From Streptomyces aurantiogriseus (GTDB lineage Bacteria; Actinomycetota; Actinomycetes; Streptomycetales; Streptomycetaceae), in contig NZ_BMSX01000004.1 in NCBI RefSeq assembly GCF_014649375.1, positions 124,001 to 188,000 on the forward strand: 64,000 nt of DNA. The letters run 5' to 3'. Of the stretch, positions 17,767 to 28,432 are shown in pieces (positions within the stretch are counted from its first letter, which is position 1; each line of letters opens with the position of its first letter). The translations under genes were made by a program, and so were the position numbers. The notes under the pieces were generated by a model that was not told the origin of the DNA, did not search any database, and saw nothing but the letters and a program-made list of their open reading frames with translations.

Positions 17767-18369
17767 ATGGACGTGACGACCGACCCAAGTGCCCCGTGGC
17801 TGATCGTGGGCCTCGGCAATCCGGGCCCCGACTACGCCATGAACCGGCACAACGTGGGGTTCATGGTGGCCGATCTGCTGGCCGAGCGGATCGGGGGGAG
17901 GTTCAAGCGGGCGAGCAAGGCGCAGGCGCAGGTCGTCGAGGGGCGGATCGGTCCGCCGGGGCCGGGGAACCGGCGGGTGATCCTGGCGAAGCCGATGTCG
18001 TACATGAACCTGTCGGGTGGCCCGGTGAACGCGCTGCGGGACTTCTACAAGGTGCCGGCCGCCCACATCGTCGCCGTGCATGACGAGCTCGACATCGACT
18101 ACGGGGTGCTGCGGCTCAAGCTGGGTGGCGGGGACAACGGGCACAACGGGTTGAAGTCGATGACGAAGGCGTTCGGTGCGGACTACCACCGGGTGCGGTT
18201 CGGGATCGGGCGGCCGCCGGGGCGGATGCAGGTCGCGGACTTCGTGCTGAAGGATTTCTCGTCGGCGGAGCGCAAGGAACTGGACTACTTCGTCGACCGG
18301 GCGGCGGACGCGGTGGAGTGCCTGGTGATCGACGGGCTGGAGCGGGCGCAGAGCACGTACAACTCCTGA
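17767..18369 (+). CDS. pth: peptidyl-tRNA hydrolase
   Basis: This 200-residue enzyme releases peptides from stalled peptidyl-tRNA. It has [18 protein letters not shown] (residues 15-32, catalytic His28), [13 protein letters not shown], the HDELDIDYG loop with the catalytic Asp, and [12 protein letters not shown]. The start at 17767 follows AAGGAG. Length matches the family. Its stop codon lies in the first unit of an 18-bp tandem repeat. Confidence 0.97.
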   Translation: MDVTTDPSAPWLIVGLGNPGPDYAMNRHNVGFMVADLLAERIGGRFKRASKAQAQVVEGRIGPPGPGNRRVILAKPMSYMNLSGGPVNALRDFYKVPAAHIVAVHDELDIDYGVLRLKLGGGDNGHNGLKSMTKAFGADYHRVRFGIGRPPGRMQVADFVLKDFSSAERKELDYFVDRAADAVECLVIDGLERAQSTYNS

Positions 18370-18433
18370 GGCCGGACCGACTCCCGAGGCCGGACCGAAT
18401 CGTGAGGCCGGGCCGACTCGTGGGACCGGGCGG
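18368..18433 (+). repeat. 18-bp tandem repeat, 3 units plus a partial, at the pth stop
   Basis: Units GAGGCCGGACCGACTCCC (18368), GAGGCCGGACCGAATCGT (18386) and GAGGCCGGGCCGACTCGT (18404), then a partial GGGACCGGGCGG (18422-18433). The pth TGA (18367-18369) overlaps unit 1. Confidence 0.9.
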
Positions 18434-18506
18434 TCGGCCGGAGAAAGGTACGGACAACTCGCCACTTGTCCCCCACCGAGGTTGACGGTTCGTTCAGGCA
18501 TGGCCA

Positions 18507-19052
18507 ATGATCCCCGCCATGCCTGCCACAGCCGCCCCCTCCCGTCGGCGCTCCCGTCAGGGGGCCTCCCGCCGGGGGTCCTCCCGCCGGACCTCGGTCA
18601 CCGCGCTGCGCTTCGGCCGGCTTGCGGCGATGGGTGTGGTCGCCCTGCTCATCCTGATCGCGGGGGTGTGGGGGTCGTGGGGGACCGCGCAGCACGTGAT
18701 GCTGACGAAGGGCCACGAACAGGGCACGATCAAGGTGACCCGGTGCGGTGCGGATGCGTGCACGGGGCCGTACACGCCGTTGTCGGCGGGTTCGACGGCA
18801 CGCGCGCGTGTGGTGATCGAGAAGACGGTGGCGGTGCGCGCGGGGCAGACGTACACGGTGGTGGTGAAGCCGGACAGCGACGAGGTGGTGCGGTCCGGTC
18901 CCGCCGGGGTGCTGTACTCGTGGGTGCCGATGGGCGGGGCGCTGCTGCTGGCGTCGGTGGTGGTGGCCGGCGGGCTGGGGCGGACGCGGGTCGGGTGGGT
19001 GCTGGCGGGGTCCGGGGTGGCGTTGCTGACGGCTGTTTTCGTGACGATCTGA
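18507..19052 (+). CDS. hypothetical membrane protein with two TM helices and an extracytoplasmic Cys pair
   Basis: I do not recognise this 181-residue protein. An Arg/Ser-rich cytoplasmic lead (residues 1-38) precedes TM1 (MGVVALLILIAGVWGSWG). An extracellular domain of about 75 residues holds a VTRCGADACTGPY motif with two cysteines. It is followed by TM2 (MGGALLLASVVVAGG), a short Arg turn and a third hydrophobic stretch at the C-terminus. It lies alone between pth and a surface protein. ATG 18519 is an equally good start. No known family or role is claimed. Confidence 0.65.
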   Translation: MIPAMPATAAPSRRRSRQGASRRGSSRRTSVTALRFGRLAAMGVVALLILIAGVWGSWGTAQHVMLTKGHEQGTIKVTRCGADACTGPYTPLSAGSTARARVVIEKTVAVRAGQTYTVVVKPDSDEVVRSGPAGVLYSWVPMGGALLLASVVVAGGLGRTRVGWVLAGSGVALLTAVFVTI

Positions 19053-19185
19053 GGGCGGCGCCGTTCTCCGGGTGTGGAACGGGGGTTCGTTGCCTCTTCG
19101 TGCTTGACCTGAGGTCAGCGCGGGCCGGATGCTGAACCGCCCCCTCCACATCTTCCCCTTTCGTCACTCGAAGATGGATTGCCCC

Positions 19186-19944
19186 ATGCGTACCCTCACT
19201 CGCGCCGGCGTTTTCGTCGCCGCGTCCTCGGCTGTTTTCCTGTTGGCCCCCGCCGCCCACGCCACGGGTGACGACACGTACACCGTGCAGCTGCGGCAGC
19301 AGCTGCCGCGGACCGCGACCACCGATGACGGGGGTGCGCCGCAGGAGTCGCGGGACGAGTGCCCCGGTGTCCCCGACGGCCAGGACGGCTGGCATTTCGT
19401 GCTGCCGGGGAAGTCGTCGGATTTCGTGAAGCTGACGGTGACCTTCGAGCCGGGCGGTCAGCAGGTGGTGACGGACTTCGGCCCGCCGTCCGACAAGCAC
19501 GCCTACGTGTGGTCGCTCCCGGGGGCGAAGCTGACGTCGGCGGTCGCCGAGGTGCGCGGCGGTGAGCTGGAGCTGTTCAACCTCTCGCACACCTGCCCGG
19601 TGACCGGGGGCACGCCGAGCGGCTCGGCGTCACCGTCGTCGAGCACCAGCCCCGAGCCGTCGTCGAGCACGAGCACGTCCCCGTCGTCGAGCACGAGCAC
19701 GTCCCCGTCCTCGAGCACGAGCACGTCTCCGTCGACGGGCACGACCACGGAGCCGACCGCGTCGCCCACCGGCAGCGGTGCCGCCGCCCCGGCCGCGTCC
19801 TCGTCGGCGCAGGCCGGCGGCGGTGACCTCGCCGAGACGGGCAGCGGCGCCCCGGTCGGTGCCCTGTCCGCGGTCGCGGCCGTGCTGGTCGCCGCGGGCG
19901 GTTTCCTGGCGTTCCGCCGTCGCAACGGCGCACGTCAGGGCTGA
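19186..19944 (+). CDS. LAETG-anchored cell-surface protein (sortase substrate)
   Basis: This 252-residue protein has a Sec signal peptide (MRTLTRAGVFVAASSAVFLL with cleavage near AHA) and an unrecognised beta-rich domain to about residue 145. A Ser/Thr/Pro repeat region (SSSTSTSP units, about 150-185) follows. The C-terminus is a sorting signal: LAETG at 215-219, hydrophobic helix, then FRRRNGARQG. LAxTG is the form used by class E sortases of Streptomyces. No sortase gene lies in this window, so anchoring is by an enzyme elsewhere. ATG 19174 is an alternative start. The Ser/Thr stretch could be O-mannosylated by the Pmt encoded at 50.5 kb; that is inference. Confidence 0.85.
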   Translation: MRTLTRAGVFVAASSAVFLLAPAAHATGDDTYTVQLRQQLPRTATTDDGGAPQESRDECPGVPDGQDGWHFVLPGKSSDFVKLTVTFEPGGQQVVTDFGPPSDKHAYVWSLPGAKLTSAVAEVRGGELELFNLSHTCPVTGGTPSGSASPSSSTSPEPSSSTSTSPSSSTSTSPSSSTSTSPSTGTTTEPTASPTGSGAAAPAASSSAQAGGGDLAETGSGAPVGALSAVAAVLVAAGGFLAFRRRNGARQG

Positions 19945-19952
19945 TGCATGGA

Positions 19953-19994
19953 CGAAGGTGCCCCCGAGCCGGTACGGGCTCGGGGGCACCTTCG
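19953..19994. terminator. bidirectional terminator between surface protein and ppc
   Basis: A perfect 18-bp stem (arms 19953-19970 and 19977-19994, GGTGCCCCCGAGCC/GGCTCGGGGGCACC core) with a 6-base loop lies between the two convergent genes. Confidence 0.9.
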
Positions 19995-20008
19995 TGTGTG
20001 AGCGGCGG

Positions 20009-22738
<2,730 letters not shown>

Positions 22739-22940
22739 AGGTGCGGCTCCTTGCAGTGTTGAAGCTCGTCCGGGAGGGGAACCCGTCAAGTCGGGCCCCG
22801 CGGCGGGCGCCGCATACGGGCCAGAACATCCGGGAATGAATCAGAGCGGACCGCGCTGTCCGACCGTCTCCAAGGATAGGTGTCCGTGCGGACGCGCTGG
22901 CTTCCGGGCTCGTGCCGCCCGGGCTGCGCACTGCCATACT

Positions 22941-22967
22941 TACGATGCCGTAGGTTACGGAACCGTA
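22941..22967 (+). promoter_or_regulatory. tandem TetR-type operators upstream of the desaturase operon
   Basis: Two related 12-bp half-symmetric sites lie 15 bp apart: TACGATGCCGTA (22941-22952) and TACGGAACCGTA (22956-22967). The second is an inverted repeat TACGG-N2-CCGTA. They precede the desaturase ATG by about 67 bases, and the operon also encodes a TetR regulator. Inferred to be its autoregulatory site. Confidence 0.6.
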
Positions 22968-23033
22968 GGAAAAACTCTCCGCGGTTGCCGGCCCGGCTTC
23001 TGTCTCGAATCCACGACCCCCCAGGGGACGCGC

Positions 23034-24044
23034 ATGACCACAAGCTCCGACGTGATCGAAGACCCTTCGAAGGCGCCCGACGACTCCTCCACGCCCTCCG
23101 CCACCCTGGGTGGCGAACAGAAGCGTTCGATCGAGCAGATCACGCTGCTGCTCTTCATCACCGTGCCGTTCCTGGCGCTGCTCGCGGCGGTGCCGCTGGC
23201 GTGGGGCTGGGGGGTGAGCTGGCTGGATCTGGGATTGCTGGTCTTCTTCTACTTCCTCGGATGCCACGGCATCACGATCGGCTTCCACCGCTACTTCACG
23301 CACGGCTCGTTCAAGGCCAGGCGGCCTCTGCGGATCGCACTGGCGATCATGGGGTCGCTGGCGGTGGAGGGCCCGCTGGTGCGCTGGGTGGCCGACCATC
23401 GCAAGCACCACAAGTTCTCCGACGCGGAGGGCGACCCGCATTCGCCGTGGCGGTTCGGGGAGACGGTCCCGGCGCTGATGAAGGGCCTGTGGTGGGCACA
23501 CATCGGCTGGATGTTCGACGAGGAGCAGACGCCGCAGGACAAGTACGCGCCGGATCTGATCAAGGACCCGGCGATCCGGGCGATCTCCCGGCAGTTCGTG
23601 CTGTGGACGGTGGTGTCGCTGGCGCTGCCGGCGCTGATCGGCGGTCTGGTGACGATGTCCTGGTGGGGTGCGTTCACCGGGTTCTTCTGGGGTTCGCTGG
23701 TGCGGGTCGCCCTGCTGCACCACGTGACGTGGTCGATCAACTCGATCTGTCACGCGGTGGGCAAGCGCCCGTTCAAGTCGCGGGACCGTTCCGGGAACGT
23801 GTGGTGGCTGGCGGTCCTGTCCTGCGGAGAGTCCTGGCACAACCTGCACCACGCCGACCCGACGTCGGCGCGGCACGGTGTGGAGCGCGGGCAGCTGGAC
23901 TCCTCCGCGCGCCTCATCCGCTGGTTCGAGAAGCTCGGCTGGGCGTACGACGTGCGCTGGCCGTCACGCTCACGTATCGATTCGCGCCGGAACACCGGTG
24001 GGGACGGCTCCCGGCGCCGGAAGGTGACCGCTGACGCGGCATGA
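23034..24044 (+). CDS. acyl-CoA/acyl-lipid desaturase (membrane di-iron)
   Basis: This 336-residue integral membrane desaturase carries the three His boxes of the delta-9 class: HRYFTH (85-90), HRKHH (122-126) and HNLHH near residue 270. TM segments lie at about 35-75, 100-118 and 190-230. It introduces a double bond in fatty acyl chains, adjusting membrane fluidity. The ATG at 23034 is chosen because it follows an AGGGGACG site and the operator region; longer in-frame reading upstream crosses the divergent ppc promoter. The stop overlaps the next ATG. Confidence 0.92.
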   Translation: MTTSSDVIEDPSKAPDDSSTPSATLGGEQKRSIEQITLLLFITVPFLALLAAVPLAWGWGVSWLDLGLLVFFYFLGCHGITIGFHRYFTHGSFKARRPLRIALAIMGSLAVEGPLVRWVADHRKHHKFSDAEGDPHSPWRFGETVPALMKGLWWAHIGWMFDEEQTPQDKYAPDLIKDPAIRAISRQFVLWTVVSLALPALIGGLVTMSWWGAFTGFFWGSLVRVALLHHVTWSINSICHAVGKRPFKSRDRSGNVWWLAVLSCGESWHNLHHADPTSARHGVERGQLDSSARLIRWFEKLGWAYDVRWPSRSRIDSRRNTGGDGSRRRKVTADAA

Positions 24045-24718
24045 TGGACGCCGTGGCGACCGACTCCAGCAGTACCCCGAGCAATGAGAAGCCGCGGCGG
24101 ACGCGTCGCACCCGGATGACCGGTGCCGAGCGCCGCCAGCAGCTGCTGGAGATCGGTCGTACCCTCTTCGCGGCCAAGGGGTTCGAGGGCACGTCGGTGG
24201 AGGAGATCGCGGCGAAGGCCGGGGTGTCCAAGCCGGTGGTGTACGAGCACTTCGGCGGCAAGGAGGGGCTGTACGCGGTGGTGGTGGACCGTGAGATGCG
24301 CCGTCTGCTGGACATGGTGACCAGCTCTCTCACCGCCGGCCACCCCCGGGAGCTGTGCGAGCAGGCGGCCTTCGCCCTCCTCGACTACATCGAGGAGTAC
24401 ACGGACGGTTTCCGCATCCTGGTCCGCGACTCCCCGATCCCCCAGTCGACGGGTTCCTTCGCCTCTCTGATCTCCGACATCGCCACCCAGGTGGAGGACA
24501 TCCTCGGCCGCGAGTTCAAGAGCCGCGGCTTCGACCCGAAGCTGGCTCCCCTGTACGCCCAGGCCCTGGTCGGCATGGTCGCCCTGACCGGCCAGTGGTG
24601 GCTGGACGTGCGCCGCCCGAAGAAGGCGGAGGTGGCGGCGCATCTGGTGAACCTGGCGTGGCACGGTCTGGACGGCCTGGAGCAGAAGCCGCGGCTGATC
24701 GGCCACCGCAAGAGCTGA
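24041..24718 (+). CDS. TetR family regulator of the desaturase
   Basis: This 225-residue repressor has its N-terminal HTH at about residues 27-75 (ERRQQLLEIGRTLFAAKGFE, VSKPVVYEHFGGKEGLY) and a helical ligand domain with an acyl-pocket-like hydrophobic composition. Its ATG overlaps the desaturase stop, so the two are co-translated. This pairing suggests that a fatty-acyl ligand signals desaturase need, as known for other desaturase/TetR pairs. The tandem sites at 22941-22967 are the likely target. Confidence 0.88.
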   Translation: MMDAVATDSSSTPSNEKPRRTRRTRMTGAERRQQLLEIGRTLFAAKGFEGTSVEEIAAKAGVSKPVVYEHFGGKEGLYAVVVDREMRRLLDMVTSSLTAGHPRELCEQAAFALLDYIEEYTDGFRILVRDSPIPQSTGSFASLISDIATQVEDILGREFKSRGFDPKLAPLYAQALVGMVALTGQWWLDVRRPKKAEVAAHLVNLAWHGLDGLEQKPRLIGHRKS

Positions 24719-24729
24719 CCGCGTGCGTG

Positions 24730-24758
24730 GGCCCCCGTCCGGGTTCCGGCCGGGGGCC
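24730..24758. terminator. hairpin between the TetR gene and the CsbD-like gene
   Basis: Arms GGCCCCCG (24730-24737) and CGGGGGCC (24751-24758), with an inner CCGG/CCGG pairing, lie between convergent genes. Confidence 0.65.
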
Positions 24759-24805
24759 TCTTCGCGTTCCTGTCCGTGCTTCGTCTGTGCTTCGTGCGTG
24801 CTTCG

Positions 24806-24979
24806 TCAGTGCTTGAAGATGTCCTTCATCTTCTCCTTGGCCTGGCGTGCGTCGCCCTTGGACTGCCCGGCGCGGCCCTTGGCCTCCGCCCTCGCGTCGC
24901 CCGCGGTGCGCCCGACGACTTCCTTGGCCTTGCCCTTGGCCTGTTCCTTCTTCGCCTTGGCCTTCTGCTCTCGCGCCAC
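24806..24979 (-). CDS. CsbD-like small stress protein
   Basis: A 57-residue Lys/Ala/Glu-rich protein reads from a GTG start (VAREQKAKAKKEQ) with GGAAGTGA about 9 bases upstream. The body KAKEVVGRTAGDARAEAKGR and GQSKGDARQAKEKMKDIFKH matches the CsbD family repeat pattern (A-x-G-K-x-K-E), predicted helical and cytoplasmic. CsbD proteins are induced by general stress, but their function is not settled. It is easily missed because it is short. It converges on the TetR gene across a hairpin. Confidence 0.8.
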   Translation of the reverse strand: MAREQKAKAKKEQAKGKAKEVVGRTAGDARAEAKGRAGQSKGDARQAKEKMKDIFKH

Positions 24980-25016
24980 CGTCGATCACTTCCAGTCAGG
25001 TCCGACTACGGTGTCG

Positions 25017-25412
25017 CTACAGCGGGTAACCCTGCCCGCGCCGCTCAAACTCCGGCCAGGGCTCCAGGAACTCCAGCCGGTTGCCGACGGGGTCCCAGGC
25101 ATGGAAGCGCTGGTGGCCGGGGAGGTCGCCGTCCCGGACCACCCGCACGCCGTGGGCCTCCAGCCGGGCGGCGTACGCCTCGATACCGCTGACGCGGAGT
25201 CCCGGGTGGGCCTTCGGCGACGGCCGGAAGTCCTTCTCGATGCCGAGGTGGAGCTGGACGTTCCCCGCCTGGAACCAGCAGCCTCCCCGGGCCGCGAGCA
25301 GGGGCGGCTTGGGGATCTCGGTCATGCCGAGGGCGTCGGCGTAGAAGGGGCGCAGGAGGTCCTCGGAGCCGGGTGGGGCGGCGAGCTGGACGTGGTCGAC
25401 AGCGGTGATCAC
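25017..25412 (-). CDS. VOC/glyoxalase-fold protein
   Basis: This 131-residue protein has one vicinal-oxygen-chelate unit pair, with VDHVQLAAPPGSEDLLRPFYADALG at the N-terminus and the closing HAWDPVGNRLEFLEPW strand. Metal-ligand positions His7 and a late Glu (LEFLE) are present. The GTG start lies one base after the tam stop, so both are in one operon. Substrate unknown. Confidence 0.8.
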   Translation of the reverse strand: MITAVDHVQLAAPPGSEDLLRPFYADALGMTEIPKPPLLAARGGCWFQAGNVQLHLGIEKDFRPSPKAHPGLRVSGIEAYAARLEAHGVRVVRDGDLPGHQRFHAWDPVGNRLEFLEPWPEFERRGQGYPL

Positions 25413-25413
25413 C

Positions 25414-26220
25414 TCACGCCTCCTTCCGGGCCACCACGAACAGCCGGCGGAACGGCAGGACCGTGCCGTAGGCGTGGGACGGGTAGGCCTCCCGGAGGAG
25501 GTCGCGGTACTCGGTGACGAAGGCGTCGCGGGCCTCGGGGTCGTCGGCGAGGGCGGTGAGGACGGGGCGCAGGGCGGTGCCCTTGGTCCAGTCGAGGACG
25601 GGGTCCTCGCCCTCCAGGACGTGGTGGTACGTCGTCGTCCAGACGTCCGTGTCGCAAGCGAGGCGGGCGAGGTGGTCGAGGTAGACGCCGGGGGCGTGGA
25701 CGGAGTCCTCGTGGCGCAGGACGGGGGCGAGGCGGTCCTTCCAGCGGGGTGTGTTGCCGAGGTCGCGCAGGAGGGCGTGCAGGGGAGCGTGGACGTTGTC
25801 GGGGACCTGGAAGGCGAAGGTGCCGCCGGGGGCGAGGCCGTCGAGCCAGGCGGGGAAGGCGTCCAGGTGGCCGGGGACCCAGTGGAGAGCGGCGTTCGAC
25901 ACGATCAGGTCGTACGTCTCCGTCGGCGTCCAGGTGGTGAGGTCGGCGTACGCGAAGTCGAGGCGCGCGCCGGCGTGCGCCTGCGCTTCGGCGAGCATCT
26001 GCTCGGAGTTGTCGTAGCCGGTGATGCGGGCGGTGGGCCAGCGGTCGGCGAGGACGGTGGTGACGTTGCCGGGGCCGCAGCCGAGGTCGGCGATGCGGGG
26101 TGGCCCTGCGGGCGGTTCGGTGGGCAGGTCGGGGACGCGGGCGAGGAGGTCGGTGAAGGGGCGGGCTCGGTGGCCGGCGTGACGCAGGTACTGCGCGGGG
26201 TCCCAGGTGGGGGCGGGCAT
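25414..26220 (-). CDS. tam: trans-aconitate 2-methyltransferase
   Basis: This 268-residue SAM-dependent enzyme methylates trans-aconitate, an inhibitor formed from cis-aconitate. It opens with the family-typical WDPAQYLRHAGHRARPFTDL, followed by motif I ADLGCGPGNVT (about residues 44-54), GYDNSEQMLAEA and VSNAALHWVPGH. It is divergent from a MarR gene across palindromic operators, the arrangement described for tam/tamR in S. coelicolor. ATG start at 26220. Confidence 0.92.
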   Translation of the reverse strand: MPAPTWDPAQYLRHAGHRARPFTDLLARVPDLPTEPPAGPPRIADLGCGPGNVTTVLADRWPTARITGYDNSEQMLAEAQAHAGARLDFAYADLTTWTPTETYDLIVSNAALHWVPGHLDAFPAWLDGLAPGGTFAFQVPDNVHAPLHALLRDLGNTPRWKDRLAPVLRHEDSVHAPGVYLDHLARLACDTDVWTTTYHHVLEGEDPVLDWTKGTALRPVLTALADDPEARDAFVTEYRDLLREAYPSHAYGTVLPFRRLFVVARKEA

Positions 26221-26276
26221 GGGTGGGCCTCCTCGTCGTGACGGTTCCGGCGGGTCCAGCCTCCCAGCGAATTTAG

Positions 26277-26318
26277 CTTGACGTCAAGAGACTCGACATC
26301 AAGAGACTTCATGTCGAC
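26277..26318. promoter_or_regulatory. TamR-type operator array, three palindromes at 15-bp spacing
   Basis: There are three related 12-mers. CTTGACGTCAAG (26277-26288) is a perfect palindrome, followed by CTCGACATCAAG (26292-26303) and CTTCATGTCGAC (26307-26318). The last two also form a larger inverted repeat with 11-bp arms (26293-26303 and 26307-26317, one mismatch). The array fills the tam-tamR intergenic space in front of both genes. Confidence 0.8.
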
Positions 26319-26339
26319 ACAACCACTACACTGATCGTC

Positions 26340-26837
26340 ATGGAGGACGAGGTCGATCGGCTGGTCGCAGCATGGCGCCGGGAGCGCCCGGACCTCGACG
26401 TGGAGCCGCTGGAAGTGCTCAGCCGGGTGAGCAGACTGGCCCGGCATCTGGACCGGGCACGCCGGCTGGCGTTCTCCGAGCATCAGCTGGAGCCCTGGGA
26501 GTTCGACGTCCTGACCGCGCTCCGGCGCGCGGGGGCGCCGTACCAGCTGTCGCCGGGGCAGTTGCTGACGCAGACGCTGGTCACGTCGGGCACGATGACG
26601 AACCGGATCGACCGGCTCGCGAAGAAGGGCCTGGTGGAGCGGCTGCCCGATCCGAGCGACCGGCGCGGTGTGCTGGTGCGGCTCACGGACGACGGCAAGG
26701 ACCGCGCCGACCAGGCGCTGGCCGGCCTGCTCGACCAGGAGCGGGCGATCCTGGCCGAGCTGTCCCACGCCCAGCGCGGCGAACTGGCCGGACTGCTACG
26801 CCAGCTGACCGCCCCGTTCGACAACATCCCCGGCTAG
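26340..26837 (+). CDS. tamR: MarR family regulator TamR
   Basis: This 165-residue MarR protein belongs to the urate-responsive/TamR branch, which has an extra N-terminal helix (residues 1-25, DEVDRLVAAWRRERPDLDVE). The winged HTH follows (LTQTLVTSGTMTNRIDRLAKKGLVERLPDPSDRRGVLVRLT). Known S. coelicolor TamR binds citrate, trans-aconitate and related ligands and controls tam. The ATG lies 21 bases past the operator array. Its 3' end overlaps the convergent LuxR-type gene by 42 bases. Confidence 0.9.
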   Translation: MEDEVDRLVAAWRRERPDLDVEPLEVLSRVSRLARHLDRARRLAFSEHQLEPWEFDVLTALRRAGAPYQLSPGQLLTQTLVTSGTMTNRIDRLAKKGLVERLPDPSDRRGVLVRLTDDGKDRADQALAGLLDQERAILAELSHAQRGELAGLLRQLTAPFDNIPG

Positions 26838-27563
26838 GTCGGCCGGCCCGACGCCCGCGCGGCGCGCGAGGGCGACCGCGGCCAGCGTGGAGTGCACGCC
26901 CAGCTTGCCCAGCACGTTCTGCATGTGGGTGCGGACGGTGTGCGGGGAGAGGAACAGGCGCTCGGCGACGGCTTTGCGCCCCAGCCCCGCGACCATGCAG
27001 CGCAGCACCTCCCGCTCGCGGGGCGTGAGGGACTCCACGAGCCGCTCGCTCTCGGTGCGGTGCTTGCGCGCGGCCGTCAGTTCCCGCAGCACGCCCGTGA
27101 GCAGGGCGGGCGGCAGATGCGTCTCCTCGCGCAGCACCCCGCGGATGACGGTGAGCAGCCGCGACAGCGAGCAGTCCTTCGCCACCCAGCCGGATGCCCC
27201 GGCCTGCAGGGCGAGGGCCGCGCGGCGCGGGTCGTCCTTCTCGGCGAGGACGACGACCCGGACGTGCGGCTGCGCGCTGCGGACCCCGGCGACGAGGGAG
27301 ATCCCGTCGACGAGCCCGTCCTCGCCCACCTCCTGCACGGGCACCGCGGGCCGTACGCCCGGCAGGCGGCCGCCCAGATCGGCGTCGACGAGCAGCACGT
27401 CGTACCGGCGTCCCTCGGCGGCCGCGCGCTCCAGGCTGCGCAGGGCCGCCGGGCCGCTGCCGGCGGCGGAGACGTCGACGTCGGGCTCGGCGGCCAGTGC
27501 GGCGGCGAGCGACTCGGCGAAGATACGGTGGTCGTCGACGACCAGGACTCGGATGCGAACCAC
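26796..27563 (-). CDS. LuxR-type response regulator, orphan
   Basis: The 255-residue protein has a receiver domain with Asp10/Asp11 and phospho-acceptor Asp60 (YDVLLVDADLGG). The C-terminal LuxR HTH is at about 190-245 (LTPREREVLRCMVAGLGRKA, LSPHTVRTHMQNVLGKLGV). GTG 27563 is chosen because GGAAGGGGG precedes it and it begins right at the first receiver strand (VRIRVLVVDD). No kinase gene is adjacent. The last 42 bases overlap the end of tamR on the other strand. Confidence 0.85.
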   Translation of the reverse strand: MVRIRVLVVDDHRIFAESLAAALAAEPDVDVSAAGSGPAALRSLERAAAEGRRYDVLLVDADLGGRLPGVRPAVPVQEVGEDGLVDGISLVAGVRSAQPHVRVVVLAEKDDPRRAALALQAGASGWVAKDCSLSRLLTVIRGVLREETHLPPALLTGVLRELTAARKHRTESERLVESLTPREREVLRCMVAGLGRKAVAERLFLSPHTVRTHMQNVLGKLGVHSTLAAVALARRAGVGPADLAGDVVERGGQLA

Positions 27564-27833
27564 GAAACCCCCTTCCCCAGGCTCCTTCACGGAGCAGGGG
27601 ATACCCCAGGTCCGGAGAACGACGACCGGCGCGGGTACGACGCCCGGAGGGGGTCCGCCCACACGGCCGCCGCCGTGCAGAAACCGCTACCCCCACCTCG
27701 GGCGCCGTACCCGACTGTCTCGCCCCCTGATCAGCACCGGCCCCCACCGGTGCTGTTCACAGGGTAGGGCTGTGGGCGGGGAGGGGAAGGCAATTTGCAG
27801 AACTGGCCGTCCGGCGCGTTTATGGTGTGCCGC

Positions 27834-28277
27834 ATGTTTCGTCTTGAGACAGAAGTCGACAGGACCCGGCGTGATCTTCTCCGCTCGCGGCTCCTCGACA
27901 CCAACACGGCGGCCTCCCCCATCCTGCGTGCCCTGCGCGGAACACCCGCCGAACGCGAAACCCCGCTGCACGTCTGGGCGTCGGACGGCACCGGCGACCT
28001 GGCCGGCGGCCTCGTCGGCCACACCTGGACCACCTGGCTGCACGTCACCTACCTCTGGGTCGACGAACGCCACCGCGGCACCGGCCTCGGCACCCGCCTG
28101 CTCACGGAGGCGGAACGCGTCGCGCGGCAGGAACGGGGCTGCCGGCGGGTGCGGCTGGAGACCTGGGACTTCCAGGCGCCGGACTTCTACAGGAAGCGGG
28201 GGTACGAGGTGGTGTGCGTGATCGAGGACTATCCGCCGGGGGTCACGGAGTTCACGTTGACGAAGCGGCTGGGGTGA
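27834..28277 (+). CDS. GNAT family N-acetyltransferase
   Basis: This 147-residue protein has a GNAT fold with acetyl-CoA loop VDERHRGTGLGTRLLTEAERVA (motif A) and the C-terminal LETWDFQAPDFYRKRGYEVV strand-helix. ATG 27834 (MFRLETEV) is chosen; ATG 27822 and a TTG at 27795, which has the best Shine-Dalgarno (GGGGAAGG), are alternatives. It stands alone between convergent and divergent neighbours. Substrate unknown. Confidence 0.82.
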   Translation: MFRLETEVDRTRRDLLRSRLLDTNTAASPILRALRGTPAERETPLHVWASDGTGDLAGGLVGHTWTTWLHVTYLWVDERHRGTGLGTRLLTEAERVARQERGCRRVRLETWDFQAPDFYRKRGYEVVCVIEDYPPGVTEFTLTKRLG

Positions 28278-28378
28278 GCGGGGGGGGGCGGGCGGAGCGC
28301 GGCAGCAGCTCGAGGCGGCCGCGCCCGTCGGAGCGCGCGCGTATCGCGTCGCCCCTCACCGTCCCGCCCCCGCCCCCG

Positions 28379-28415
28379 AAAAAACCGTCAGCCCCGCACA
28401 GGCGTACGGGGCTGA
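28379..28415 (-). terminator. intrinsic terminator of the gal operon
   Basis: A 9-bp stem (TCAGCCCCG 28388-28396, CGGGGCTGA 28407-28415) lies 18 bases past the galK stop. On the minus strand a run of six T follows (A-run at 28379-28384). This is one of only two classic stem-plus-T-tract terminators in the window. Confidence 0.88.
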
Positions 28416-28432
28416 GGAGGCTGCCGAAGAGC

